DNA of 38,961 nt from CAYRFQ01 sp964423615. GTDB taxonomy: Bacteria; Planctomycetota; Planctomycetia; Gemmatales; Gemmataceae. The notes under the pieces were generated by a model, which saw only the letters and a list, made by a program, of their open reading frames with translations, was not told the origin of the DNA and searched no databases. Both the position numbers and the translations under genes were made by a program. The stretch spans positions 1 to 38,961 of the forward strand of contig CAYRFQ010000073.1 in the NCBI GenBank assembly GCA_964423615.1, read 5' to 3'. The first letter of the stretch is position 1; each line of letters starts with the position of its first letter. This document shows positions 1 to 7,500 of this stretch, piece after piece.

Positions 1-81
1 TCCCAGGTCGAAGTGACAGCGATCCGAATTTCGCCACCAGCGTTGCTAAAGTGTCAAAATGACGGACTTTTTTCAGAGCGA

Positions 82-621
82 ATGAACACTCCCACATCAA
101 ACTTACTCCTCACTGGTCCACCTGGGTGTGGAAAGACGACCGTTACTCGAAAGGTGATCGATGCCTTATCGGACTTGCGTCTTCGGGGCTTTTTCACCCA
201 AGAGATGCGAGAGGACGGTCGGCGTGTTGGCTTTCAACTGTTTGGGCTCAGTGGTTTTCGAGCAACGTTAGCGCACGTCGATTTCGATTCGGATGTGCGT
301 GTCAGTCGTTACGGAGTCGACGTCAAGGTTCTCGAACCTCTCGTCGAAGCGGAGATGCCGGTAGATTCGACCGAGACCGATCTTTATGTGATCGACGAAA
401 TCGGGAAAATCGAGTGTTTCAGCAAAGCATTCATCTCGGCAATGACAGACTTGCTCGATTGTCCAGTTCCCGTAATAGCGACAATCGCGGTGCGAGGTCG
501 CGGTTTCATCGAGGAAGTAAAACAACGTTCTGACATTGAACTCTTGGAAGTGACTAACGACAACAGGGACCACCTCCCAGGGGAAATCGACGAACGAACC
601 CGCAACTTGTTGGACCAGTAA
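82..621 (+). CDS. THEP1-type nucleoside-triphosphatase
   Basis: This 179-residue P-loop NTPase resembles the THEP1 (nucleoside-triphosphatase) family, which hydrolyses NTPs in vitro and has no settled cellular role. A Walker A motif GPPGCGKT lies at residues 12-19, right after the start. A Walker B region with VIDEIGKIE lies at about 103-111, and the DEIGK form is typical of THEP1. The length matches the family (about 170-190 aa). The frame is open upstream to position 13, but I chose the ATG at 82 because the P-loop then sits at the usual distance from the N-terminus. The family and fold are well supported; the substrate cannot be told from sequence. The next 420 bases hold no convincing gene. 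Confidence 0.85.
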   Translation: MNTPTSNLLLTGPPGCGKTTVTRKVIDALSDLRLRGFFTQEMREDGRRVGFQLFGLSGFRATLAHVDFDSDVRVSRYGVDVKVLEPLVEAEMPVDSTETDLYVIDEIGKIECFSKAFISAMTDLLDCPVPVIATIAVRGRGFIEEVKQRSDIELLEVTNDNRDHLPGEIDERTRNLLDQ

Positions 622-1043
622 CCCGACTTGGTTGGCGACTCGTCTCTTCCGCTTGCGAATGGAACGTCTCGTGATTTTGGCCAGTCCGTCTCGGTCGTCA
701 AGCTTGGATTTGGACGTTGGCCAGAGGGGGTAATGGATTTAACCGTTTTACAACAGAACACGCCATTTCTTCATCGACCGAAGCCCTCTCGCGTTGAGAT
801 TACTCCGGGTTTCTTCCGATTTCTCGATCTTGATCTCGACAGGCGGAACGAAGGAATTCGACTTCCCACACCTTTCTTACGCGCAGAGGTACTGAGGAAA
901 GGGGAGAATCGGACTAGCATCCCTTTGGCTTTCAGAACGATCTCTCACGCTTCATTTCCAGAACCAACTCATTCCAGTTGGCGACAACCTATCCAGCCTC
1001 ATATAACAGCGATAAATCAACGAAACTTGGAGGGGTCAACCGA
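622..1043. other. Intergenic region upstream of sucC
   Basis: About 420 bases lie between the NTPase and sucC. An open frame covers most of it on the plus strand, but its translation has no recognisable domain and no good ribosome-binding site, so I do not call it. A possible sucC promoter lies at the right end and is listed separately. Confidence 0.5.
978..1007 (+). promoter_or_regulatory. Possible sucC promoter
   Basis: TTGGCG at 978-983 and TATAAC at 1002-1007 are separated by 18 bases, a plausible sigma70-type pair. A start near 1014 would leave a leader of about 30 nt carrying the GGAGGGG ribosome-binding site at 1029-1035. The -35 box overlaps a small hairpin (ccaact/agttgg, 963-980). 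This rests on sequence match alone. Confidence 0.3.
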
Positions 1044-2279
1044 ATGAACGTTCACGAATACCAAGCAAAAGAGTTGTTAGAGGCCGCTGGGGCAACGATC
1101 CCCAAACACATCGTCGCGTCGAGTCCGGAAGAAGCACTGAAAGCAACCGATGAAATGGGGCTGCCGATCGTCCTCAAAGCGCAGATTCACGCTGGTGGTC
1201 GGGGCAAAGGGCAGTTCCTCCAAGACGGTGGGCAACCCGTTCTTTTAGGAAGCGACCCCGTGGGTGGTGTGAAGTTTTGCACAAGCAAAGCCAAAGTCGA
1301 GGAACTCGTACCGATCTACTTCAATCATCGCCTGCGAACCATTCAAACTCTTCCCGAAGGTCAACCAGTCTCGAAAGTGTTGGTCCAACAGGCCGTCGAC
1401 ATCAAAAAGCGAGACGAGAACCACGATGAAGAGTTCTACCTCGGCATGGTCCTCGACCGAGCCATCGGTAAGCCCGTCATGATGGCCTCTCGCGAAGGAG
1501 GCGTCGAGATCGAAGAAGTCGCGAAGACGAATCCCGATGCCATCTTGAAGGCTGTGGTCGATCCCGCGTTGGGCCTGCAAGGATACCAAGCCAGAAATTT
1601 GGCGTTTGGTCTCGGTTTCGAGGGCGACCAAGTAAAACAAGCCGTGGCTATCATGTTAGCCTTGGCCAAGGTATTCCTCGAGAAAGATCTGAGCATGGCC
1701 GAGATCAACCCGCTCGTGCTCACAGAGCAAGGCGACGTCGTCGTCCTCGATGCTAAATTCAACTTTGACGACAACGCTCTTTTTCGCCACCCCGATATCC
1801 AAGCCTTGCGAGACGAGGCCGAGGAAGACCCCGCCGAAATGCGAGCTGGTGCCGCTGGTCTCAGTTACATCAACTTGACGGGCAACATTGCGTGTTTGGT
1901 CAACGGGGCTGGGCTGGCGATGAGCACCATGGACATCATCAAATACCACGGCGGCGAACCAGCCAACTTCCTCGACGTGGGGGGCGGGGCCCAGAAGGAA
2001 GCCGTGACCGAAGCGTTCCGAATCATCCTGAGCGACGACCGCGTCAAGGCCGTGCTCGTGAACATCTTTGGCGGCATCATGCAGTGCGACACGATTGCCG
2101 AGGCCGTTCTAGCTGCGTTCGACGAGGTCGGTTTCCACGTTCCACTCGTCGTCCGGTTGGAAGGAACAAACGTCGAGCAAGGTCGCAAGCTCCTCGAAGA
2201 AAGCGGTAAGAAGATCACCACTGCAAGCGACTTGACGGATGCAGCCCAGAAGGTCGTAGCGGCAGCGAAAGGGGCATAA
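1044..2279 (+). CDS. sucC: Succinyl-CoA synthetase beta subunit
   Basis: This is the 411-residue beta subunit of succinyl-CoA synthetase, the TCA-cycle enzyme that interconverts succinyl-CoA and succinate with NTP formation; it works with SucD. The N-terminus MNVHEYQAKELL is the family signature. The ATP-grasp domain shows K45 followed by AGGRGKG at 50-56. The C-terminal CoA-ligase domain carries the glycine-rich stretches LTGNIACLVNGAG and FLDVGGGA and the NIFGGI motif. The start at 1044 follows GGAGGGG at 1029-1035. It is about 23 residues longer than the E. coli protein, which has 388. The usual partner sucD is not adjacent: about 1.26 kb of accessory genes intervene. Confidence 0.97.
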   Translation: MNVHEYQAKELLEAAGATIPKHIVASSPEEALKATDEMGLPIVLKAQIHAGGRGKGQFLQDGGQPVLLGSDPVGGVKFCTSKAKVEELVPIYFNHRLRTIQTLPEGQPVSKVLVQQAVDIKKRDENHDEEFYLGMVLDRAIGKPVMMASREGGVEIEEVAKTNPDAILKAVVDPALGLQGYQARNLAFGLGFEGDQVKQAVAIMLALAKVFLEKDLSMAEINPLVLTEQGDVVVLDAKFNFDDNALFRHPDIQALRDEAEEDPAEMRAGAAGLSYINLTGNIACLVNGAGLAMSTMDIIKYHGGEPANFLDVGGGAQKEAVTEAFRIILSDDRVKAVLVNIFGGIMQCDTIAEAVLAAFDEVGFHVPLVVRLEGTNVEQGRKLLEESGKKITTASDLTDAAQKVVAAAKGA

Positions 2280-2300
2280 CCTCGCGGAGCACAATCCACG

Positions 2301-2908
2301 ATGGCAACCGTCGAGACTAAGCGACACACAGCCGAAGAGTTTTGGGAGTGGTGGACACAACCTGGTGAGCCCGGAACTCGGTACGAACTAGATCGAGGAG
2401 TGATCGTCCAAGTGCCACCACTCGGAGGATTGCACGGCATCGTGTGTGCCTTTATTGTCTACTTGCTCGGACAATATCTTCTCCAAAGAGGCGTCGGAGG
2501 CGCTAGTTCGAACGACACGGGTTTGCTCGTCGGGCGTGATCTGGACACCGTTCGAGGTCCCGACGTGATGGTTGTTGACGAGTCCATCTCGATTGACGAT
2601 CAAGTTCCAAGTTCGACGAACGGGTGCCGAAGTTGATCGTGGAAGTACTCTCGCCGACGGATCGGGTGGGCAATACGCTCAGGTGTATTCACGAATCTTT
2701 CGACCGAGGCGTTCCAGTCGTGTGGCTTGTCGATCCAGAAATTCGATTGGTCACAGGTCACCGTCCAGGACAAGAACCCGTCCCGGCTGAAAAAGACGAC
2801 GAAGTCTCCGCCGAGGACGAGTTGTCAGGTTGTCGATTTCGTGTTGCGGAGTTCTTCCGCTTTCTGGGCAACACGACAGCAGGCGAAGGGTCAGTAGGTC
2901 AACCATGA
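2301..2908 (+). pseudogene. Uma2-family (DUF820) protein, frameshifted
   Basis: This is a Uma2-family protein, a restriction-endonuclease-like fold greatly expanded in planctomycetes and cyanobacteria whose function is unproven. The N-terminal part (from the ATG at 2301) includes YELDRGVIVQVPP and RGPDVMVVDES. The C-terminal part (FDERVPKLIVEVLS, then PVVWLVDPE) continues in another frame up to the stop at 2906-2908. The junction is near 2607-2612, where restoring one base would give a continuous QVPKFDERVPKL reading, so a one-base loss is the simplest explanation. No recoding signal was noticed. The ORF begins 21 bases after sucC and its stop overlaps the next ATG (ATGA), so it was probably cotranscribed with sucC. 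A sequencing error cannot be excluded. Confidence 0.75.
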
Positions 2909-3257
2909 TCGACCTGGAGAAAGCGAAAAAGCAACTACACGAAGATTTAGTCTGGAGACCTCTCAATAAGACATGGGCCAAGTTGGAACTTTTCCTAGGG
3001 CTTTTTGTTGTTGGATTGGCTTTGCTCGGACCAGAGGCTCTTTTCTTAGGTGTCGACGATCAAATATTGGGAGACTTGCCCGACCAACTGCTAGGTGCCG
3101 AACGTAATGAGTGGGTGCCCGCGCCTTCCGATTGCTACTGTTCATACTCGGAGGGTACCTCGCCTTGGCTGGCCACCGAAGTCATATTTACCAATCCCAA
3201 AACGATCGAACGGCTTACCTCATGGAGTTGATTCGTCCGTCCGAAGACGAGGAATAA
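2905..3257 (+). pseudogene. Small two-TM membrane protein, frameshifted
   Basis: I infer a small membrane protein of a planctomycete-specific type with no known function. From the ATG at 2905, which overlaps the Uma2 stop, the reading MIDLEKAKKQLHEDLVW leads into a hydrophobic helix (LELFLGLFVVGLALLG). The natural second half lies in a different frame: a second hydrophobic segment (LLLFILGGYLALAG) and the polar tail TAYLMELIRPSEDEE, ending with TAA at 3255-3257. The frame changes between about 3115 and 3130, again consistent with one missing base. Without correction the reading ends at 3231 with an unrelated tail. The assignment rests on the fit of the two halves, not on a named domain. Confidence 0.55.
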
Positions 3258-3263
3258 ACCAGG

Positions 3264-3506
3264 ATGCGTCAGATCATTCTCCGATTATTGAAGGAGAGGT
3301 CGTCTCAATCTTTCCAGATCCACTTGAAGAATGGTGTCGTCCACTTTGTCGATTATCCCGAACCAACCATGATGACGGCAACGCATCTGGTGATTGGGCT
3401 CCCTGGGCATAGTCCAGGGCCGGTAATTCGCGACTCGGCCATCTTTGCTATCACCGATGTGGCGGGTGTCGAACTGTTTCCGCCACGAACGAACAACAAG
3501 GAATAA
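3264..3506 (+). CDS. Small conserved hypothetical protein
   Basis: This 80-residue protein has no domain I can name. Its pattern (short amphipathic N-terminus, then FQIHLKNGVVHFVDYPEP, then a hydrophobic strand-rich half) resembles small planctomycete proteins containing an F.vhl.dGr...v.hPe motif, whose role is unknown. It starts 7 bases after the preceding membrane-protein stop and ends 33 bases before sucD, so it looks like part of the sucC-to-sucD transcript. There is no signal peptide. The ribosome-binding site is weak. I am fairly confident it is a gene and cannot assign a function. Confidence 0.55.
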   Translation: MRQIILRLLKERSSQSFQIHLKNGVVHFVDYPEPTMMTATHLVIGLPGHSPGPVIRDSAIFAITDVAGVELFPPRTNNKE

Positions 3507-3539
3507 TCATCACAACCACCCCTGTAGGAGCACCAACTC

Positions 3540-4412
3540 GTGAGCATTCTTGTCGATAAAAATACCAAAGTCATCTGCCAGGGAATGGGTCGAGCCGGAA
3601 CCTTCCACGCTACCAAGTGCCGTGAATACGGAACACAAATGGTTGGCGGTGTCACACCTGGCAAGGGCGGAACCGAAAAAGAAGGCTTTCCGTTGTTCAA
3701 CACCGTTGCGGAAGCTGTGAAAAAGACTGGCGCCAACGCCACCATGATTTTCGTCCCGCCTCCGGGAGCGGCCGACGCCATTATGGAAGCTGCCGATGCG
3801 GGCATCGAAGTCATCATCGCCATCACCGAGGGAATTCCCGTTCTCGACATGGCTAGGGCCATGGAAGTCGTCCGCAGCAACAATTGTCGGTTGGTTGGTC
3901 CTAACTGTCCTGGCGTGATAACTCCCGGACAGTGCAAAATCGGGATCATGCCCGGCTATATTCACAAACCCGGTCCCGTCGGTGTCGTCAGCCGGAGTGG
4001 AACTTTGACTTACGAAGCCGTTTGGCAACTGAGTAATCTGGGACTTGGTCAATCGACGTGTGTGGGGATCGGTGGTGACCCCGTTCCTGGCACGACGTTC
4101 GTCGACGTAATCAAATTATTCCAGGAAGATCCCGGCACCGAAGCCATCCTCATGATGGGGGAAATCGGCGGAACGGCCGAAGAACAAGCCGCAGCGTTCA
4201 TCAAAGAAAATGTCACCAAACCAGTCGCCGCGTTCATAGCCGGACAAACGGCTCCCCCAGGAAAACGAATGGGCCACGCTGGAGCGATCATCAGCGGCGG
4301 CGCGGGAACGGCTTCGGAGAAAATGAAAGCACTCAAAGAAGCCGGAATCCTAGTTGCCGAAAGTCCTGCGGACCTCGGTTCAACACTCAAAAAGGCGATG
4401 GATGCCAAGTAG
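3540..4412 (+). CDS. sucD: Succinyl-CoA synthetase alpha subunit
   Basis: This 290-residue protein is the alpha subunit of succinyl-CoA synthetase. It carries the CoA-binding Rossmann domain and the histidine that is phosphorylated in the reaction. The N-terminus SILVDKNTKVICQGMGRAG is typical. The catalytic histidine is H246 in GKRMGHAGAI, the same number as in E. coli. PNCPGVITPG and SRSGTLTYEA are also conserved. The start is GTG at 3540, preceded by TAGGAG at 3525-3530. Length is normal and the frame is intact, unlike the accessory genes between it and sucC. Confidence 0.97.
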   Translation: MSILVDKNTKVICQGMGRAGTFHATKCREYGTQMVGGVTPGKGGTEKEGFPLFNTVAEAVKKTGANATMIFVPPPGAADAIMEAADAGIEVIIAITEGIPVLDMARAMEVVRSNNCRLVGPNCPGVITPGQCKIGIMPGYIHKPGPVGVVSRSGTLTYEAVWQLSNLGLGQSTCVGIGGDPVPGTTFVDVIKLFQEDPGTEAILMMGEIGGTAEEQAAAFIKENVTKPVAAFIAGQTAPPGKRMGHAGAIISGGAGTASEKMKALKEAGILVAESPADLGSTLKKAMDAK

Positions 4413-4430
4413 GCTGTGGCAGAGTTTCGC

Positions 4431-4991
4431 ATGACCAAAGGTCGGATGGAGGTCTTTAGCGACGGGGTGTTGGCCATCCTCATCACTTTGATGGCGTTTG
4501 GGTTGCTAACACCGCTCGAGGCCTTGGCTCCATTGTGGCCCGTGTTCTTGAGCTACCTCCTGAGTTTTTTCTACCTGGCCATTTACTGGAACAATCACCA
4601 TCACATGCTCCACGTCATGGAGAGAATCGACGGACGGATTTTCTGGGCGAACACACACTTACTGTTTCGGCTTTCGCTCTTTGCGTTCCAAACGAGTTGG
4701 ATGGGAGCCAACGATTTTGCAAATGTGCCGACAGCCCTTTACGGTCTCATATTGCTATGCGCGGCGAGTGCTTACTGGGTGTTACAGTGGGCCATCATCC
4801 GAGGAGGGGGAATCGGAGCTGACTGGAAAGAAAATCTATCGCTCGGGATCTACGCGGTGGCGATTGGTTGGGCCTTCATACACCAAGCCATCGCGGGAAC
4901 GTTGTACGCCTTAGTCGCGATGAATTGGATCATCCCAGATTGCGAATCGAAAGAGCCGTCATCAAGCACTTGCAAAATTGCAAAATGGTGA
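4431..4991 (+). CDS. TMEM175-like (DUF1211) membrane protein with altered C-terminus
   Basis: This is a six-helix membrane protein of the TMEM175/DUF1211 family, whose studied members are potassium channels. The diagnostic FSDGVLAILIT sequence is at the N-terminus, followed by hydrophobic segments and the family-like stretches PLWPVFLSYLLSFFYLAIYW and NNHHH. I prefer the ATG at 4431 (MTKGRMEVFSDG) because homologues start there; an in-frame GTG at 4416 is possible. The last 14 residues or so look unnatural. In the frame one base over, the text LRIERAVIKH would match the expected PD.RIERAV ending and would run to TAG at 5018-5020. A one-base loss near 4940 is therefore likely. The pore region is complete, so function may be kept. 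Confidence 0.75.
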   Translation: MTKGRMEVFSDGVLAILITLMAFGLLTPLEALAPLWPVFLSYLLSFFYLAIYWNNHHHMLHVMERIDGRIFWANTHLLFRLSLFAFQTSWMGANDFANVPTALYGLILLCAASAYWVLQWAIIRGGGIGADWKENLSLGIYAVAIGWAFIHQAIAGTLYALVAMNWIIPDCESKEPSSSTCKIAKW

Positions 4992-5061
4992 GTCGAAAGA
5001 AAAAGTCGCCCAATCGATAGCGAATGACTGATTGTCGAGTCGCAAATGGGGAGGGCCGAAC

Positions 5062-5875
5062 ATGTTTCAGTCGAAAGGGTCTGTACTACTATGCATCGGA
5101 GTGGTGTTGGTTGTTGGAGGACTGCAAGCGCCGGGGCACCAACCGAATAAATTTCCTGCTGAAGTTGCTAATGCCCTTCAAAAAGTCACGGCGGAATTGA
5201 GGAAAAAAGGCAGCCCGCAACCCCGAGTTCATTGGCTCGGTGAAAAATCGTTGGAAACGACATTTCCCAATCATCACTTTTTCTCGTGTGTTGTAGCGGC
5301 AGTATCCTGTTGCCGTCCAACCACCCCAAAGGATGAGGTCATCAAACGTGTATCTTGTTTTGCCATCTGGGAACACACAGAGCTTAAACACCCAAGAAAC
5401 TCTCAAACACTTCCTCAAATTAAAGGTCCGACTATCTGGAGGAAAGTTGGCTATGAAGTCAGGCCGTGGCGTTTCTCTCTCCTTGAACAGGCTCTCCCAA
5501 GCTCTCATCCAAGATAGATACTGCAACTTCACCCTGCACACTGAAGGCTTCGGAGACATCGGAGATTGTCTGACTCGGGGATTTGCAACGTCCTTCGTGA
5601 CCGAGGGAGGAAAAGGAAAAGTTAGCGTCTCGATCGTTTGGAAGATAAATGGAAAGATCAAGAAGTTCGAGACCGAGATCAAAGTCATGCCCGGGCAGCG
5701 TCCTCGGTGTCAGGTTATGAAGTTACTCGATCCTGATCCAACTGTGCGATACATGGCAACCACGGAGTTGCGGTTCATGGGCCTCGCCGCAAAGCCTTAT
5801 TTGGTGGAGCAGAGGAAGAAAGCTACCTCGAAGTTACAGAAAGCCATCGACCAGGTGATTTGTGGAATCGACTAA
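5062..5875 (+). pseudogene. Secreted protein with HEAT-like C-terminus, frameshifted
   Basis: The reading from the ATG at 5062 (GGGGAGGG at 5048-5055 upstream) begins with a signal peptide (VLLCIGVVLVVGGLQA) and continues sensibly to about 5290. From about 5300 the plausible protein lies in another frame (VYLVLPSGNTQSL onward) and runs to TAA at 5873-5875. That half ends with DPDPTVRYMATTELRFMG and AAKPYLVEQ, the pattern of a single HEAT-like repeat common at the C-termini of planctomycete secreted proteins. The two halves are one broken gene. The exact site is between about 5285 and 5335, and the shift direction (plus one) differs from the other broken genes nearby. Function is unknown. Confidence 0.6.
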
Positions 5876-6026
5876 ATCGGTTGGTAACTTTACATCAGAT
5901 CTTAAGGTCAATCTCGACGAACTCTGGACGAAACCGATGTGGTTCGTCGAGCGAAATCCACGATGAAATCAAAATCGAACAAATAGTCATTCTGGAGACG
6001 TGAGAATTCCAGTAAGATAGGCAGTG

Positions 6027-6218
6027 TTAGGAATTGCGAGCCTTTCTCGCGGCTCGTTCTCGGCGGATTTTGTCCCGGCGACGGGTTTCGCTGGGTTTTT
6101 CGTAATGTTGTTTCGAACGCAATTCTTTCTGAACACCACTTCGTTCGACGAGCTTTTTGAACCGGCGGAGAGCCACTTGAATCGGCTCTTTGTCGTGAAC
6201 ACGCATACGTAGCGTCAT
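6027..6218 (-). CDS. rpsU: 30S ribosomal protein S21
   Basis: This 63-residue protein is small-subunit ribosomal protein S21, which binds the 3' region of 16S rRNA and helps initiation. It has the family pattern: MTLRMRVHDKEPIQVALRRF, then KKLVERSG, then a very basic tail rich in RRR and RKAR. The start (CAT at 6216-6218 on the plus strand) follows an AGAGGAAA ribosome-binding site. The frame is open further upstream, but those extra residues do not fit S21. It is divergent from fmt and flanked by AT-rich sequence. Confidence 0.93.
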   Translation of the reverse strand: MTLRMRVHDKEPIQVALRRFKKLVERSGVQKELRSKQHYEKPSETRRRDKIRRERAARKARNS

Positions 6219-6375
6219 GGGATTTCCTCTACTAAACCTTTCTATGTTGGTAAGACAATTTTTCAAAATCACTAGTTCAAGATAAAATATAGCAGCGAAC
6301 GCGCCCAGGGGTAGCAAAAAATAAGATTTCTAGTCTTTTAGTTTCTGGAATCACGATACACACAATTGATCCTCC

Positions 6376-6405
6376 TTGCCTCCTCGGTGACATACGGAAT
6401 ATAAG
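6376..6405 (+). promoter_or_regulatory. Possible fmt-rsmB promoter
   Basis: TTGCCT at 6376-6381 and TATAAG at 6400-6405 are separated by 18 bases. The pair lies about 100 bases upstream of fmt in the divergent rpsU-fmt spacer. A perfect 16-bp palindrome follows 2 bases after the -10 box. Identification is by sequence match only. Confidence 0.35.
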
Positions 6406-6407
6406 TA

Positions 6408-6456
6408 GACTCGGATCCGAGTCGACGGTTCTTGAGGAAAATCTCGAAGAACCTCA
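6408..6456 (+). promoter_or_regulatory. Palindrome and hairpin in the fmt leader
   Basis: A perfect 16-bp palindrome, gactcggatccgagtc, occupies 6408-6423. It is followed at about 6428-6456 by a hairpin with arms GGTTCTTGAG and CTCGAAGAACC and a short GAAAAT loop. The first could be an operator, the second an RNA structure in the leader. The function is inferred from position alone. Confidence 0.4.
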
Positions 6457-6504
6457 ACAGGTAACTACGTTCAGCGCGTTGCGCTGCCTCATGAAAGAGG
6501 AAAT

Positions 6505-7500
6505 ATGACAACCGCTTCTGAATTGCGTCTTGTAATGATGGGTACCGGGACGTTTGCCGAACCGACATTCCAGGCATTGATCGACGCTGATCTCCAAGTC
6601 GTGGGTTTAGTGACACAACCCGACCGTAATGTCGGGAAAGAACGAAGTTCGACTCGCCAAACTGGAATCGGTATGAAATTCATCGCCCAGCAGCGAGAAA
6701 TTCCAGTTTTTCAACCGGAAAGCGTCAACACACCAGAAGGTGCTGCCCTGCTCCAAGAATGGAGACCGGATTTACTCGTTGTCGCCGCGTACGGACAGAT
6801 CCTTTCTGATGATGTCTTAAAGACCGCACCTTACGGGGGAATCAATGTCCATGCGTCGCTCTTGCCGAAGTATCGGGGTGCGGCTCCAGTTGCTTGGGCC
6901 ATTTACAATGGGGACCCACAAACCGGCGTTACGATCATCCGGATGTCGGTTTATCTTGATGCCGGTGCCATGTTGGCTAAGGCAGTGGTAGACATCCACC
7001 CGGAAGAGACCGCTGGCGAACTCGAGGCTCGTCTAGCTCCGGTTGGTGGTGCGTTGGCTGTACAAGTGATCGAGCAAATTGCCAACGGGACGACACAAGG
7101 CGAGAAGCAAGATCGAACTAAAATGACGAAGGCACCCAAGCTCAGGAAATCGATGGGGTTGATCGACTGGACAAAACACGCTCGCGACGTCGTCAACCAA
7201 ATCCGGGCCATGCAACCTTGGCCGACACCGTACACGCATCTGCACGAGGATGGTCGAAAACCCCTTCGGCTTATCGTGCCGAAAGGCAAATGGGTGGAAG
7301 ACATGAAGGCATCAGGAAAGCCAGGACACGTTGTCATTACGGAGGAATCGGAGGACCGACTTTTCGTTGCCGCCGGCGAAAACACCGTCTTGGAAATTCT
7401 GGTAGTCCAGCCAGCCGGAAAACGTCGGATGACCGCAACAGAATTCCTTCGCGGGCACAAACTCCAAGCCAGTGACTTCTTCGGACCCGAACAACCATGA
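6505..7500 (+). CDS. fmt: Methionyl-tRNA formyltransferase
   Basis: This 331-residue enzyme formylates Met-tRNA(fMet) using 10-formyltetrahydrofolate, which is needed for bacterial initiation. The N-terminal domain has the SLLPKYRGAAP signature (118-128). The catalytic residues N114, H116 and D152 correspond to N106, H108 and D144 of E. coli. The C-terminal tRNA-binding domain begins near residue 215 (KLRKSMGLIDWTK). The start follows AGAGGA. Its stop overlaps the rsmB start (ATGA at 7497-7500), so the two are translationally coupled. Confidence 0.97.
   Translation: MTTASELRLVMMGTGTFAEPTFQALIDADLQVVGLVTQPDRNVGKERSSTRQTGIGMKFIAQQREIPVFQPESVNTPEGAALLQEWRPDLLVVAAYGQILSDDVLKTAPYGGINVHASLLPKYRGAAPVAWAIYNGDPQTGVTIIRMSVYLDAGAMLAKAVVDIHPEETAGELEARLAPVGGALAVQVIEQIANGTTQGEKQDRTKMTKAPKLRKSMGLIDWTKHARDVVNQIRAMQPWPTPYTHLHEDGRKPLRLIVPKGKWVEDMKASGKPGHVVITEESEDRLFVAAGENTVLEILVVQPAGKRRMTATEFLRGHKLQASDFFGPEQP

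Noticed and set aside
628..1047. 139-codon open frame upstream of sucC on the plus strand
   Set aside because: No good start, no ribosome-binding site, no domain, and it runs into the sucC start region.
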